Assembly: GCF_021272205.1 (NCBI RefSeq)
Contig: NZ_JAJSDX010000007.1
Location: 98,670-162,669, forward strand
Length of the DNA stretch: 64,000 nucleotides
From: Pantoea sp. Mb-10
GTDB lineage: Bacteria > Pseudomonadota > Gammaproteobacteria > Enterobacterales > Enterobacteriaceae
Direction: 5' to 3'
Positions 28,888 through 38,697 of this stretch are shown here, piece after piece (position 1 is the stretch's first letter; each line of letters starts with the position of its first letter). The notes beneath the pieces are model-generated. The model had not been told where the DNA came from. It searched no databases and worked only from the letters and a program-made list of their open reading frames with translations. The position numbers and the translations under genes were made by a program.

Positions 28888-29586
28888 ATGTCCGCCCGAA
28901 TTTTAGCTCTGGACACGGCGACAGAAGCCTGTTCAGCCGCACTGCTCAATCAGCAGCAGATTGATGCCCGTTTTGAAATTGCGCCACGCGATCATACGCA
29001 GCGTATCTTACCGCTGGTGCAAGAACTGTTACACGCGGGGCAGCTGGAGCTTAAAACGCTGGATGCGCTGGCGTTTGGACGTGGGCCCGGCAGTTTTACC
29101 GGCGTACGCATTGGCATTGGTATTGCTCAAGGCTTAGCGCTGGGTGCCGATCTGCCGATGATTGGGGTGTCATCACTGGCGACCATGGCGCAGGGTGCAT
29201 GGCGTCTCAGCGGGGCGACGCGGGTGCTGGCGGCCATTGACGCGCGCATGGGAGAAGTGTACTGGGCGGCCTATCAGCGCGATGAGCAGGGCGAATGGCA
29301 CGGCGCAGAAACCGAAGCCGTGCTGAAGCCGGAGGATGTGCAGACTCACCTTGCTGCATTAAGCGGTACCTGGACAACCGTGGGAACCGGCTGGGCGGCG
29401 TATCCGCAATTGCAAGCCACAGCAGGTCTGGAATTGATTGCGGGCGGCGTTACCTTACCGGCAGCGGAAGATATGCTGCCCTTGGCTGAACGCGCATGGC
29501 AGCGCGGCGAGGCGGTGGCCGTTGCCGAGGCTGAGCCCGTATATTTGCGCAATGAAGTGGCATGGAAAAAGTTGCCGGGACGCTGA
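28888..29586 (+). CDS. tsaB: tRNA threonylcarbamoyladenosine biosynthesis protein TsaB
   Basis: A 232-residue YeaZ-family protein of the ASKHA fold that scaffolds TsaD and TsaE to make t6A37 in ANN-decoding tRNAs. The N-terminus [15 protein letters not shown] and the motif [16 protein letters not shown] are diagnostic. It lacks the metal-binding histidines of TsaD, as expected. It sits 53 bases after yoaA, with GAGGTTGTT before the ATG, and 59 bases before yeaY. Essential in E. coli. Confidence 0.95.
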   Translation: MSARILALDTATEACSAALLNQQQIDARFEIAPRDHTQRILPLVQELLHAGQLELKTLDALAFGRGPGSFTGVRIGIGIAQGLALGADLPMIGVSSLATMAQGAWRLSGATRVLAAIDARMGEVYWAAYQRDEQGEWHGAETEAVLKPEDVQTHLAALSGTWTTVGTGWAAYPQLQATAGLELIAGGVTLPAAEDMLPLAERAWQRGEAVAVAEAEPVYLRNEVAWKKLPGR

Positions 29587-29645
29587 GCGACGCGCAACTA
29601 AACCCGCACCGCTGAGTCTAACCGGGAAATAACAGGAGAAGTGCT

Positions 29646-30236
29646 ATGCCAATACGTCACAAAGTGTGGTCTGGCGCGCTGTTGACCTGCACGCTGTTGC
29701 TCAGCGGTTGCGTTTCAGTGCCAGATGCCATTAAGGGGAGCTCCCCTCAGCCACAGCAAGATTTAGTGCGGGTAATGAATGCGCCGCAGCTGTATATCGG
29801 CCAGGAGTCGCGCTTCGGCGGCAAAGTCATTAAGGTGGATAACCGCAATGGGCTTACGCGCATTGAGATTGCCACGCAGCCGCTGGATGAGAGCGCGCGT
29901 CCCCGCCTCGGGGCCGCGTCGATAGGACGTATCTATGCGGATATCCACGGTTTCGTTGATCCTGTTGATCTCAACAATCAATACATCACCGTATTAGGCA
30001 CCCTCAAAGGCACCGAAAAAGGCACTATCGGTAGCGCCAGCTATAACTTTGTGGTGGTGGACGTGCGCGGATATCAGCGTTGGCGCCTCACGCAGCAGGT
30101 CATGACGTCCCCGCAGCCCATTGATCCCTGGATTTGGTATGGGCCAACGCGGCGTCATCCCGGTTACTGGGGCCCTAATCCTTACTGGGGGATGAACACC
30201 GGCCCGGCACAGGTTGAAACGATCCTGACGGAATAG
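29646..30236 (+). CDS. yeaY: Slp-family outer-membrane lipoprotein YeaY
   Basis: A 196-residue lipoprotein. The signal peptide ends in the lipobox LLSGC with Cys22 as the lipidated residue. The mature part has the Slp fold signature ([17 protein letters not shown], then [16 protein letters not shown]) and a tail rich in Trp, Tyr, Pro and Gly. No Asp follows the cysteine, so sorting to the outer membrane is predicted. Function is unknown. In E. coli yeaY is reported as a sigma-E target; I do not see a clear sigma-E promoter in the 59-base gap. Confidence 0.9.
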   Translation: MPIRHKVWSGALLTCTLLLSGCVSVPDAIKGSSPQPQQDLVRVMNAPQLYIGQESRFGGKVIKVDNRNGLTRIEIATQPLDESARPRLGAASIGRIYADIHGFVDPVDLNNQYITVLGTLKGTEKGTIGSASYNFVVVDVRGYQRWRLTQQVMTSPQPIDPWIWYGPTRRHPGYWGPNPYWGMNTGPAQVETILTE

Positions 30237-30251
30237 CTCTGCAACGTTTTA

Positions 30252-30290
30252 TCGGCCCGCTTGCGGTGCGCGCGAGCGGGCTTTTTTATT
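30252..30290 (+). terminator. Rho-independent terminator after yeaY
   Basis: Stem GCCCGCT (30255-30261) with AGCGGGC (30275-30281), with further partial pairing inside, followed by TTTTTTATT; it starts 19 bases past the yeaY stop. Confidence 0.85.
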
Positions 30291-30355
30291 GGCTGCGTTT
30301 CTCACGCAGTTAAATTAGTGATGCGCTTCGCAACCTGTAAAAGCGGCAATCAGCA

Positions 30356-30372
30356 AACTGGTACAATCAGTT
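30356..30372. promoter_or_regulatory. Candidate FadR operator upstream of fadD
   Basis: The 17-base near-palindrome AACTGGTACAATCAGTT has the CTGGT half and length of FadR operators. It lies 70-86 bases before the favoured fadD start. FadR repression of fadD is established in E. coli, and fadR itself lies in this window at 37940-38659. Confidence 0.7.
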
Positions 30373-30441
30373 AAAATATTGTTAATAACACTGATGGCAG
30401 AGGCTGCGATGGCTACGCAACAAGATTATCGGGGTAATTCA

Positions 30442-32118
30442 TTGAATAAAGTTTGGCTCAAACGCTATCCAGCAGATGTTCCTGCTGAGATTAACGCGGA
30501 TCGCTACCCGTCACTGGTCGATCTTTTCGAGCACGCCGCACAGCGCTATGCCGACCAAACGGCATTTATCAATATGGGTCAGCGCATGAGCTACCGTCAG
30601 CTTGAGGAGCAAAGTCGTGCGTTTGCGGCCTGGCTGCAGCAGGGCCTTGGCCTGAAACGGGGCGATCGCGTGGCGCTGATGATGCCGAATTTACTGCAAT
30701 ATCCGGTCGCGCTCTTTGGTGTATTACGTGCGGGTATGGTGGTGGTGAACGTCAATCCGCTCTATACGCCGCGCGAGCTTAAGCACCAGCTCAATGATAG
30801 CGGCGCCAGCGCCATTGTTATTGTGTCGAATTTCGCGCATACGCTGGAAAAAGTGGTGGCAGATACGCCGGTCAAACACGTTATGCTGACGCGCATGGGC
30901 GATCAGCTGGCGCCGGTTAAAGCCACGCTGGTTAACTTTGTTGTGAAGTACGTTAAAAAGCTGGTGCCCAAATACCATTTGCCTGGCGCCGTGCCATTCC
31001 GCACTGCCTTGCAGCAAGGGGCGCAAATGTCTTATCAGCGTCCCGTTCTGAGTAACAGCGATCTGGCTTTCCTGCAGTATACGGGCGGCACCACAGGCGT
31101 GGCCAAAGGGGCGATGCTGACGCACGGCAACATGCAAGCCAATCTGGAGCAGACCAAAGCCACATACGGTAAGCTGCTGCGTGCCGGAAAAGAGCAGGTG
31201 GTCACCGCCTTGCCGCTTTATCACATCTTTGCGTTAACGGTGAACTGCCTGCTGTTTCTTGACCTCGGCGGCACCAACTTGCTGATCACCAACCCGCGTG
31301 ATATCCCCGGTTTTGTTAAAGAACTGAGTAAATTTCCGTTCACGGCCATTACGGGTGTCAACACGCTGTTTAATGCGTTGCTTAACGATAGCCACTTCAA
31401 CAAGCTCGATTTTTCGACGCTGCGCCTCTCTGCTGGAGGCGGTATGGCGGTGCAAAAAGCCGTTGCCGAGCGCTGGGAAAAACTCACCGGCCACTATTTG
31501 CTTGAGGGCTATGGCCTGACCGAATGTTCGCCGCTGGTCTCCGTGAATCCTTACGACATTGCCTGCCACACGGGCAGCATTGGATTGCCGGTACCCTCAA
31601 CCGATGTGCGTATCGTTGACGATAATGACGTCGAGGTCGCGCCTGGCGAGCCTGGCGAGCTGTGCATTCGTGGCCCCCAAGTGATGACGGGCTACTGGCA
31701 GCGCCTAGACGCTACCGATGAAGTGCTGAAAAATGGCTGGCTGCACACCGGCGATATTGTTACCGTGGACAGCGAAGGCTTTATCCGCATCGTGGATCGC
31801 AAAAAAGACATGATTTTGGTGTCAGGCTTTAACGTGTATCCTAATGAAATTGAAGATGTCTTGATGCAGCATGCAAAAATTCGCGAAGCGGCCGCCATTG
31901 GCGTGCCCAGCGACCTGTCCGGCGAAGCGGTGAAGGTTTGTATCGTGAAAAAAGATCCTTCACTCACACGTGAAGAGGTGTTGGATCACTGCCGACGCCA
32001 GCTTACCGGCTATAAAGTGCCGAAAATCGTTGAATTTCGGGAAGAGTTGCCAAAAACCAACGTGGGAAAAATCTTGCGCCGTGAATTACGCGACGAGGCG
32101 AAGCGGGAAGGGCAGTAG
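30442..32118 (+). CDS. fadD: Long-chain fatty-acid--CoA ligase FadD
   Basis: An acyl-CoA synthetase of about 558 residues (ANL superfamily) that activates incoming long-chain fatty acids at the inner membrane. Motifs: the ATP-binding loop [14 protein letters not shown] (near residue 213), [12 protein letters not shown], the hinge GWLHTGDI...[17 protein letters not shown], and the C-terminal lysine in [15 protein letters not shown] prefer the TTG at 30442 ([14 protein letters not shown]), which matches the E. coli UUG start. An in-frame ATG at 30409 with AGAGG upstream is a real alternative that adds 11 residues. Confidence 0.93.
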   Translation: MNKVWLKRYPADVPAEINADRYPSLVDLFEHAAQRYADQTAFINMGQRMSYRQLEEQSRAFAAWLQQGLGLKRGDRVALMMPNLLQYPVALFGVLRAGMVVVNVNPLYTPRELKHQLNDSGASAIVIVSNFAHTLEKVVADTPVKHVMLTRMGDQLAPVKATLVNFVVKYVKKLVPKYHLPGAVPFRTALQQGAQMSYQRPVLSNSDLAFLQYTGGTTGVAKGAMLTHGNMQANLEQTKATYGKLLRAGKEQVVTALPLYHIFALTVNCLLFLDLGGTNLLITNPRDIPGFVKELSKFPFTAITGVNTLFNALLNDSHFNKLDFSTLRLSAGGGMAVQKAVAERWEKLTGHYLLEGYGLTECSPLVSVNPYDIACHTGSIGLPVPSTDVRIVDDNDVEVAPGEPGELCIRGPQVMTGYWQRLDATDEVLKNGWLHTGDIVTVDSEGFIRIVDRKKDMILVSGFNVYPNEIEDVLMQHAKIREAAAIGVPSDLSGEAVKVCIVKKDPSLTREEVLDHCRRQLTGYKVPKIVEFREELPKTNVGKILRRELRDEAKREGQ

Positions 32119-32138
32119 GCAGTTTTTCTCTGAGGTTT

Positions 32139-32170
32139 ACGCCGGCGTAGTCCGGCGTTTTTATTGCTTT
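32139..32170 (+). terminator. Rho-independent terminator after fadD
   Basis: Stem ACGCCGG / CCGGCGT with a short loop, followed by TTTTATTGCTTT, 20 bases past the fadD stop and ahead of rnd. Confidence 0.85.
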
Positions 32171-32215
32171 TAACATGGAGCGCTGCGCGCGGTCTGTCGC
32201 AGCGAAGAATACAAC

Positions 32216-33337
32216 GTGAATTACACCATGATCGACCAAAACAGCCAGTTGGCTGCCGTGTGCGAACAGGCGCGCCTGCACGACGCTGTGGCGCTGGATA
32301 CCGAATTTGTGCGCACCCGTACTTACTATCCGCAGCTGGGTCTCATCCAGCTGTTCGATGGTGAGCAACTGGTTCTAATCGATCCGCTTAAAATCACTGA
32401 ATGGGCGCCCTTTGTCGCGTTACTGCAGGACAAAAACGTGATCAAGTTCCTGCATGCAGGCGGCGAAGATCTTGAGGTGTTCCTGCATCGCTTCCAGTGT
32501 TTACCCGATCCCATGGTCGACACGCAGATCCTCGCGGCGTTTTCCGGCCAGCCCCTCTCCTGGGGTTTTGCATCGATGGTGAACCATTTTACGCAGGTCG
32601 AATTGGATAAGAGCGAGTCCCGCACTGATTGGCTGGCGCGTCCACTCACGCAGCGGCAGTGTGAATACGCGGCGGCCGACGTCGCTTATCTGCTGCCCAT
32701 TGCGCGTGAATTAGTGAAGCAGACCGAAGCCGCAGGCAACATGGCTGCGGCATTGAGCGAGTGCGAGATGCTGTGCCAGCGCCGTTTGGATACGCTGCAA
32801 CCTGAAGAAGCGTGGCGCGACATTACCAACGCCTGGCAGCTGCGTCCGCGTCAGCTGGCGGCTCTCCAGCGGCTGGCCGCATGGCGCCTGACGCTCGCGC
32901 GCCAGAAAGATATGGCGGTCAACTTTGTGGTGCGCGAGGAAAATCTATGGAAGGTGGCGCGCTTTATGCCCGGCAGCTTGGGTGAGCTTGATCATCTCGG
33001 CTTGAATGGTCATGAAATTCGCTTTCATGGCAAAACGTTAGTGGCGCTGGTGGCAGAAGCGCAGGCGCAGGACGAAAGCACGTTACCGCAGCCGCTACCT
33101 AACCTCATCGATCACCCGCACTACAAACAGGCGTTCAAAGCGATCAAAGCGCTGGTTCAGCAGGTCAGTGAAGAGACAGGTTACAGTCAAGAGCTGTTGG
33201 CGTCACGTCGTCAGATCAATCAGGTGCTCAGCACCGTGTGGGGCCTGAAAAAGGCCGGACGCTTGCCGGAGTTATTCAGTGGCTGGCGCGGGGAACTCTT
33301 TAAAGCACGTATCGAAGCCCTGATGGAAACGCTTTAA
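32216..33337 (+). CDS. rnd: Ribonuclease D
   Basis: A 373-residue 3'-5' exoribonuclease that trims tRNA precursors and other small RNAs. The DEDDy nuclease domain (1-170) has ALDTEFVRTRTYYPQLG, KFLHAGGEDLEVF and CEYAAADVAYLLP, giving all acidic residues and the tyrosine. Two HRDC-type helical domains follow (about 210-290 and 295-373). Translation begins at GTG 32216 (MNYTMID); E. coli rnd also uses a non-ATG start. It is convergent with minE. Confidence 0.95.
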   Translation: MNYTMIDQNSQLAAVCEQARLHDAVALDTEFVRTRTYYPQLGLIQLFDGEQLVLIDPLKITEWAPFVALLQDKNVIKFLHAGGEDLEVFLHRFQCLPDPMVDTQILAAFSGQPLSWGFASMVNHFTQVELDKSESRTDWLARPLTQRQCEYAAADVAYLLPIARELVKQTEAAGNMAAALSECEMLCQRRLDTLQPEEAWRDITNAWQLRPRQLAALQRLAAWRLTLARQKDMAVNFVVREENLWKVARFMPGSLGELDHLGLNGHEIRFHGKTLVALVAEAQAQDESTLPQPLPNLIDHPHYKQAFKAIKALVQQVSEETGYSQELLASRRQINQVLSTVWGLKKAGRLPELFSGWRGELFKARIEALMETL

Positions 33338-33342
33338 GCGGA

Positions 33343-33376
33343 CGTTTTCCCCTGCGCTACAACGCAGGGGAAATCA
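33343..33376. terminator. Bidirectional terminator between rnd and minE
   Basis: An 11-bp perfect stem, TTTCCCCTGCG (33346-33356) with CGCAGGGGAAA (33363-33373), lies between the convergent stops of rnd and minE. Confidence 0.75.
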
Positions 33377-33390
33377 GGAAACCGCTTCTG

Positions 33391-33660
33391 TCATTTAGGC
33401 GCGTCTTCCGTCTCGGGTAACGTCACGTTCAGCTCCAGAATAGAGATATCATCTCCCTTCTGATCGAGCTGTACCGTCACCATATCCGGATCAATCTTCA
33501 CGTATTTGCAGATCACTTCCAAAATATCCCGCTTAAGCTGCGGCAAATAATGGGGCTCACTGTCGCCCCTTCTGCGCTCGGCTACGATAATCTGTAGCCG
33601 TTCCTTTGCGATATTGGCGGTGTTCTTCTTGCGGGATAAAAAGAAATCAAGTAATGCCAT
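33391..33660 (-). CDS. minE: Cell-division topological specificity factor MinE
   Basis: An 89-residue protein that stimulates MinD ATPase and drives pole-to-pole MinCD oscillation. It has the N-terminal amphipathic membrane-targeting helix ([12 protein letters not shown]), the anti-MinCD segment [17 protein letters not shown], and the C-terminal dimerisation domain. It is the last gene of minCDE, three bases after minD. Length is typical. Confidence 0.97.
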   Translation of the reverse strand: MALLDFFLSRKKNTANIAKERLQIIVAERRRGDSEPHYLPQLKRDILEVICKYVKIDPDMVTVQLDQKGDDISILELNVTLPETEDAPK

Positions 33661-33663
33661 GTG

Positions 33664-34476
33664 TTATCCCCCGAACAGGCGTTTCAGGAAACCCTTCTTC
33701 TCTTCTTCGATAAAGCGGAAGGGGCGTTCTTCGCCAAGCAGGCGATCCACGGTATCAGCGTAGGCTTTACCGGCGTCAGAATTAGCGTCAAGAATAACCG
33801 GTTCACCTTGGTTAGAGGCGCGCAATACCGATTGGTCTTCTGGGATCACGCCGACCAGTGGAATACGCAGGATTTCCAGAACGTCTTCCATGCTCAGCAT
33901 ATCGCCGCGCGTTACGCGACCGGGGTTGTAACGGGTCAACAAAAGGTGCTCTTTAACCGGATCCTGGCCATTTTCCGCACGGCGCGATTTTGAGGAGATA
34001 ATGCCCAAAATGCGATCAGAGTCTCGGACGGATGAGACTTCCGGATTGGTGGTGATAATGGCTTCATCAGCAAAATAGAGCGCCATTAGCGCGCCGGTTT
34101 CGATACCCGCAGGTGAGTCGCAAACAATGAAGTCGAACTCCATGGCGGCCAAATCGTTTAAGACTTTCTCGACGCCTTCACGGGTCAGTGCGTCTTTATC
34201 ACGCGTTTGCGAAGCGGGAAGAATATAGAGTTGCTCAGTACGCTTATCACGAATGAGCGCCTGATTCAGCGAGGCATCGCCCTGGATGACGTTGACAAAG
34301 TCATAGACCACGCGGCGTTCACAGCCCATGATCAGGTCAAGGTTACGCAAACCGATATCGAAATCGATCACGACGGTTTTTTTGCCTTTCTGCGCTAAAC
34401 CTGTAGCGATGGCCGCGCTTGACGTGGTCTTGCCAACGCCCCCTTTACCTGATGTAACTACAATAATGCGTGCCAT
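33664..34476 (-). CDS. minD: Septum-site-determining ATPase MinD
   Basis: A 270-residue ParA/MinD-type ATPase. The deviant Walker A SGKGGVGKTTS is at residues 9-19 (signature Lys11 and catalytic Lys16). Switch II is CDSPAGIE. The C-terminal amphipathic membrane-targeting helix is FLKRLFGG. It recruits MinC to the membrane and is displaced by MinE. It is in the middle of the minCDE operon, 33 bases after minC. Confidence 0.98.
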   Translation of the reverse strand: MARIIVVTSGKGGVGKTTSSAAIATGLAQKGKKTVVIDFDIGLRNLDLIMGCERRVVYDFVNVIQGDASLNQALIRDKRTEQLYILPASQTRDKDALTREGVEKVLNDLAAMEFDFIVCDSPAGIETGALMALYFADEAIITTNPEVSSVRDSDRILGIISSKSRRAENGQDPVKEHLLLTRYNPGRVTRGDMLSMEDVLEILRIPLVGVIPEDQSVLRASNQGEPVILDANSDAGKAYADTVDRLLGEERPFRFIEEEKKGFLKRLFGG

Positions 34477-34509
34477 AAATGTTGATTTCCTTAACGAAAG
34501 AAAAGGGGC

Positions 34510-35208
34510 CTAATTAAGTGTCTGAATGGTGAGCGCGCCATCTGTCAGGCACAGGCGCGCCGCTTTACCAAAGAATTCTGTTGGGATCTGATCCATGATC
34601 CAATATTCGCCAGCAATCGACACCAACTCTGCGACGAGGTTGGTGCAGAAAATTTGGCAGTCGCGATCGCCACTGGCACCCGCAAGGGCGCGTCCCCGCA
34701 TCATGCCGTAAATATGAATGTTGCCGTCTGCAACCAGTTCGGCACCCGCGCTGACGCTGCTGGTAACGATAAGATCGGCATTACGGGCATAAATTTGCTG
34801 TCCTGAGCGTACGGGCGTATTGATAATGCGCGTCTTGCTGGCCGATTCCGCAACGGGGGCCGGTGCCTCCACTGCGACCGGTTCGGCGTGGTTGCGCTGC
34901 TCCTTGCCTTCCGAAAGCACCGGCAACCCAGCCCGGACAATCATTTTTTTCAGGGCATCATCTTTGCAGCCGCTCACGCCGACGATACGCAAACCCGTTG
35001 CGCTGACCGCTTGCTGTATCTGTTTCCAGTTGATGTCACCCGACAACGCGGAGACATTCAGCACCACGGGCGCATTTTGTAAAAATGCCGGGGCTTGGTC
35101 GATTTTGTCCTGCAGCGCCTGGCGAATCACTTCAGGTTGCGAATGATGCAAATGAACGACTGACAGGGTAAAACTGCTTCCCTTGAATTCGATTGGCGTT
35201 TGCGACAT
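34510..35208 (-). CDS. minC: Septum-site-determining inhibitor MinC
   Basis: A 232-residue inhibitor of FtsZ polymerisation. The N-terminal domain (1-105) binds FtsZ; a variable Ala/Pro-rich linker (about 105-130) follows. The C-terminal beta-helix domain has [28 protein letters not shown] and binds MinD and FtsZ tails. It is first of the operon and divergent from ycgL. A TATAAC on the minus strand (35303-35308) is a candidate -10 for its promoter. Confidence 0.96.
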   Translation of the reverse strand: MSQTPIEFKGSSFTLSVVHLHHSQPEVIRQALQDKIDQAPAFLQNAPVVLNVSALSGDINWKQIQQAVSATGLRIVGVSGCKDDALKKMIVRAGLPVLSEGKEQRNHAEPVAVEAPAPVAESASKTRIINTPVRSGQQIYARNADLIVTSSVSAGAELVADGNIHIYGMMRGRALAGASGDRDCQIFCTNLVAELVSIAGEYWIMDQIPTEFFGKAARLCLTDGALTIQTLN

Positions 35209-35360
35209 CTGTCGTGACTCTGTCCTGTTTTACGACCTTAAGATGGACGCCGATTTAATCGCCATGGCATCAAACGGTCAATATTCGAAGTTCTGCAAGC
35301 ATGTTATAGTTCCTGCTATATTCAGGCAAGTGACGCTAACCGTTAATTCGAGTAAAAAAT

Positions 35361-35636
35361 ATGTTTTGTGTGATCTATAGAAGCCCGCAACGCGATCAGA
35401 CTTATCTGTACGTTGAAAAAAAAGACGATTTCTCCCGTGTGCCAGAAGCGCTGCTGCGTGGCTTCGGCAAGCCGCAGCTGGCGATGGTACTGTCGCTGGA
35501 CAAGCGGGAGAAGCTGGCTAACGCGGATATCAATAAAGTGAAGGAAGGGTTACGTGAGCAGGGATATTATTTGCAGATCCCCCCACCGGTTGAAAATCTG
35601 CTCAATATTCACCTGGAAGACGGTAAAAAAGATTAA
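35361..35636 (+). CDS. ycgL: YcgL family protein
   Basis: A 91-residue protein of unknown function with the conserved opening [21 protein letters not shown] and a PPPVENLL segment near the end. The ATG at 35361 has no strong ribosome site. It is divergent from minC across 152 bases, and upstream of ycgM-ycgN as in E. coli. Confidence 0.92.
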   Translation: MFCVIYRSPQRDQTYLYVEKKDDFSRVPEALLRGFGKPQLAMVLSLDKREKLANADINKVKEGLREQGYYLQIPPPVENLLNIHLEDGKKD

Positions 35637-35813
35637 TTCGGAATCCTCTGTGAATTATGGCCTGTGGAAATAATCAGTATTATTTCCGGTATTTAATTTT
35701 CCGGGTGCAATTGTAATTACGGACATTAACCTTTCCTTTTCTAAAAAGGCCGTGAATGATTAACGGCTGTTGACAATTTGGCTAACCCCAGCCTCAATAA
35801 GTCGTTAATATCT

Positions 35814-35850
35814 TCCGTTTCAGCGTGCCACGTTCAGCCGCTGAAACGGA
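35814..35850. promoter_or_regulatory. 12-bp perfect inverted repeat in the ycgM upstream region
   Basis: TCCGTTTCAGCG (35814-35825) and CGCTGAAACGGA (35839-35850) are exact reverse complements separated by 13 bases. A TTGACA at 35770-35775 with a weak TCAATA at 35794 suggests transcription starting just before the repeat, which would place a strong hairpin at the mRNA 5' end, 50 bases ahead of the ycgM start. There is no T run, so it is not a terminator. It could be an operator or a 5' stabilising hairpin. Confidence 0.45.
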
Positions 35851-35899
35851 TCGCTTCGCCAGTTTCTGGCAGCAAACACACTCATAGCAGGGGAAGAAT

Positions 35900-36559
35900 A
35901 TGTATCAACATCGTAACTGGCAGGGCGCGTTACTCGATTACCCAGTCAGCAAAGTGGTCTGCGTAGGCAGCAACTATGCAAAACACATTAAAGAAATGGG
36001 CAGCGCCACGCCTTCCGAGCCGGTGGTGTTTATCAAACCTGAAAGCGCCATCTGTGATCTGCGCCAGCCGCTCTCGCTTCCAGCCGACAAAGGTGAAGTG
36101 CATCACGAAGTGGAGTTGGCGGTGCTGATTGGCGCCACGCTAAAGCAGGCTTCTGAAGCGCACGTCGCGCAAGCTATTGCTGGATACGGCGTCGCGCTGG
36201 ATTTAACGCTCCGCGATGTGCAGTCAAAACTGAAGCAAGCCGGTCAGCCGTGGGAGAAATCCAAAGGGTTCGATAATGCCTGCCCGCTGTCAGGATTTAT
36301 TCCCGCGTCAGAATTCAGCGGTGACCCGCAGAATACCGAGCTAAAGCTGACCGTGAACGGCGAGGTGCGCCAACACGGTACCACGGCGGACATGATCCAT
36401 AAAATTCTGCCGCTGATTGCCTACATGAGCCACTTCTTCACGCTGCGAGCCGGCGACGTGATACTCACCGGCACGCCAGAAGGCGTAGGTCCGCTGCGTT
36501 CAGGCGATCAGCTTGACATCTCGCTGGCCGGACAGGACATCAGCACGCGGGTGTTGTAA
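35900..36559 (+). CDS. ycgM: Fumarylacetoacetate hydrolase family protein YcgM
   Basis: A 219-residue FAH-superfamily enzyme. It has the N-terminal [17 protein letters not shown], the metal-binding [13 protein letters not shown] segment with acidic ligands, a second acidic site in [14 protein letters not shown], and the terminal [10 protein letters not shown]. Members act as acylpyruvases, oxaloacetate decarboxylases or tautomerases; the exact substrate here is not shown. AGGGGAAG precedes the ATG. Confidence 0.9.
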   Translation: MYQHRNWQGALLDYPVSKVVCVGSNYAKHIKEMGSATPSEPVVFIKPESAICDLRQPLSLPADKGEVHHEVELAVLIGATLKQASEAHVAQAIAGYGVALDLTLRDVQSKLKQAGQPWEKSKGFDNACPLSGFIPASEFSGDPQNTELKLTVNGEVRQHGTTADMIHKILPLIAYMSHFFTLRAGDVILTGTPEGVGPLRSGDQLDISLAGQDISTRVL

Positions 36560-36569
36560 GACTTGCATC

Positions 36570-36598
36570 ACCGCACCTTAACCTTTATAAGGTGCGGT
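36570..36598 (+). terminator. Hairpin between ycgM and ycgN
   Basis: An 11-bp perfect stem (36570-36580 with 36588-36598) and 7-base loop, followed by CTTTA, beginning 10 bases after the ycgM stop and 27 bases before ycgN. It may terminate or partially attenuate transcription. Confidence 0.55.
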
Positions 36599-36624
36599 CT
36601 TTACGCGCAATCCGGAACATATTT

Positions 36625-37068
36625 ATGACTGAACAGCCTTTCTGGCAGACTAAGCGCCTCGATCAGATGAGCGACGCAGAGTGGGAATCGCTGTGCGACG
36701 GCTGCGGACAATGCTGCCTTAATAAGTTGCAGGACGCGGACACCGATGAAATTTATTTCACTAACGTCGCCTGCAATCAGCTCAACATCAAGACCTGTCA
36801 GTGCCGCAACTACGAACGCCGCTTCGAATATGAGGAAGATTGCATCAAGCTGACGCGCGACAATCTCACCACCTTTGACTGGCTGCCGCGCACCTGTGCC
36901 TATCGCCTGATGGGGGAAGGAAAAACGTTACCTGCCTGGCACCCGCTGATCGCCGGCTCGAAGCAGGCCATGCACGCACAGCGCATTTCGGTACGTTATA
37001 TCGCCGTGCGAGAGAGTGAAGTGCGCGATTGGGAAGATCACATTATCGATCGTCCGGATCGCGGCTAG
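36625..37068 (+). CDS. ycgN: Conserved cysteine-rich protein YcgN (UPF0260)
   Basis: A 147-residue protein of the YkgJ-type cysteine-cluster family. The motif [12 protein letters not shown] and further cysteines ([30 protein letters not shown]) suggest a bound zinc or iron-sulfur site. Function is unknown. The ATG at 36625 (MTEQPFWQ) fits the family start; a longer frame covers the upstream hairpin and is unlikely. Confidence 0.9.
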   Translation: MTEQPFWQTKRLDQMSDAEWESLCDGCGQCCLNKLQDADTDEIYFTNVACNQLNIKTCQCRNYERRFEYEEDCIKLTRDNLTTFDWLPRTCAYRLMGEGKTLPAWHPLIAGSKQAMHAQRISVRYIAVRESEVRDWEDHIIDRPDRG

Positions 37069-37069
37069 C

Positions 37070-37105
37070 GCGCAGCACAGGTAGCGAACGCCACCTGTTC
37101 TGCGC
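37070..37105. terminator. Hairpin between convergent ycgN and dsbB
   Basis: Arms GCGCAGCACAGGT and ACCTGTTCTGCGC pair with one mismatch between the convergent stops. No T run follows on either strand, so intrinsic termination is uncertain. Confidence 0.4.
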
Positions 37106-37110
37106 CGAGA

Positions 37111-37641
37111 TTAACGCCCGAAGAGGTCGCGACGTTTAGGCTTGAAAGGCTGAGCCACTGCCACCAGCACCGCGACCGCTAAATAAGCGGCAAACACCCC
37201 AATCAGCCATTGCGGCATGCTAAAGCTTAGGAAGGTCCAGCTCCGCTCCGCGCAGTCACCCGTCGCCACGAACACCGACGGCAGCCACGTATTGAGCGGC
37301 AGCCATGCAGGGAAGCGCGCGGCAAAATCACAGGTGACAAAAGGATTGGGGTGCAATTGAATCATGGTGTGTTCATAAGCCAAACGTAGCCCTTCAACGG
37401 CGCTATAAAGCCAGATCATTAGCGCCACCCAGCGTAGCGCCGTTTTTGGCGCAATAGCGCCGACCAGGCCCGCGCCCATAACGCCAAACAGTGCGCAACG
37501 TTCGTAAATGCACATGACGCAGGGTTTTTGTCCTAAAACGTGTTGAAAAAACAGGGCCACCGCTTCCAATGCCAGCGCCGTTAGTGCCAACAATAACCAC
37601 GCTCCACGTCCTCGCGAGCATTGATTCAAATATCGCAACAT
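37111..37641 (-). CDS. dsbB: Disulfide bond formation protein DsbB
   Basis: A 176-residue inner-membrane quinone reductase that reoxidises DsbA. It has four membrane helices and the two periplasmic cysteine pairs: Cys41/Cys44 in [11 protein letters not shown], and the Cys in VTCDFAARF with that in GDCAERSW. All are present. In E. coli nhaB lies between dsbB and fadR; here only 298 non-coding bases separate them. Confidence 0.96.
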   Translation of the reverse strand: MLRYLNQCSRGRGAWLLLALTALALEAVALFFQHVLGQKPCVMCIYERCALFGVMGAGLVGAIAPKTALRWVALMIWLYSAVEGLRLAYEHTMIQLHPNPFVTCDFAARFPAWLPLNTWLPSVFVATGDCAERSWTFLSFSMPQWLIGVFAAYLAVAVLVAVAQPFKPKRRDLFGR

Positions 37642-37939
37642 AGTGCCTATCCCCTAATCGTGAGTGTTGGCAGTGTAAACGAAAAGCCATACGGTGCCAG
37701 CCCGGATTGCGGAAAAATCTGCAACGAAAATGACCTTAATCCCGGTATGGCGTAACGCTGCGCCATCAACACGATGCCGCTGAGCTGACGCTCAGGGCGA
37801 GCGATTGCTGATAAGAAATAAGACGTGACTGAAAAGTAACCTTATCGCGCTTTTAATCGGGTAGCAGGCTATTTCCCCTATAGGGCGTCTGGTATGATGA
37901 GTCCTATCAGATTAAAGAAAGCAACGAGAAATACACGCT

Positions 37940-38659
37940 ATGGTTATTAAGGCGCAGAGTCCCGCAGGATTTGCTGAAGAGTATATTATTGAAAGCATCT
38001 GGAATAGCCGTTTTCCGCCGGGATCGATCCTGCCTGCTGAACGTGAGCTTTCTGAACTGATTGGCGTTACGCGTACCACGCTGCGTGAGGTTCTTCAACG
38101 CCTGGCCCGTGACGGTTGGCTCACTATCCAACACGGCAAGCCTACGCGCGTCAATGATTTTTGGGAAACCTCAGGCTTAAATATTCTTGAAACGCTGGCC
38201 CGTCTCGATCACGATAGCGTTCCCCAATTAATTGATAATTTACTCTCCGTCCGCACCAATATTTCGTCTATTTTTATCAGCCGTGCGCTGCGCCATCATC
38301 CTGAGAAAGCGCGTGAGGTCCTGGAAACGGCATTAAGCGAAGAGGATCAGGCGGAAGCGTATACCGAGCTCGATTATCGCGTGTTTCGCGGTCTGGCTTT
38401 TGCCTCTGGCAACCCGATTTACGGTTTGATCCTTAACGGCATGAAAGGCTTGTACACGCGCGTGGGACGCCACTATTTTTCCAACCCGGAAGCGCGAGAA
38501 GTGGCGAGAAATTTCTACCGTGAACTGGCGGATCTCTGTGGCAAGCAGCCCACGCAGGAGCAAATCGTGGACAGCGTACGTGCTTATGGCCGACGCAGCG
38601 GTGAAATCTGGCACAGTATGCAAAAAAGCATGCCGGATGATTTAGGCAGCAAACGATAA
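37940..38659 (+). CDS. fadR: Fatty-acid-responsive regulator FadR
   Basis: A 239-residue GntR-family regulator that represses fad genes and activates fabA/fabB, released by long-chain acyl-CoA. The winged helix (residues 1-74) contains [30 protein letters not shown]. The C-terminal acyl-CoA-binding domain has [24 protein letters not shown]. Length equals E. coli FadR. A likely target site lies ahead of fadD in this window (30356-30372). Confidence 0.97.
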   Translation: MVIKAQSPAGFAEEYIIESIWNSRFPPGSILPAERELSELIGVTRTTLREVLQRLARDGWLTIQHGKPTRVNDFWETSGLNILETLARLDHDSVPQLIDNLLSVRTNISSIFISRALRHHPEKAREVLETALSEEDQAEAYTELDYRVFRGLAFASGNPIYGLILNGMKGLYTRVGRHYFSNPEAREVARNFYRELADLCGKQPTQEQIVDSVRAYGRRSGEIWHSMQKSMPDDLGSKR

Positions 38660-38690
38660 AAAACCGGACGGGGCCGTCCGGTTTTTTTAT
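38657..38690. terminator. Bidirectional terminator between fadR and ycgB
   Basis: Stem AAAACCGGAC / GTCCGGTTTT with a 6-base loop, followed by T residues on the plus strand and by A-derived T residues on the minus strand, between convergent stops. Confidence 0.9.
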
Positions 38691-38697
38691 AGCTGAT

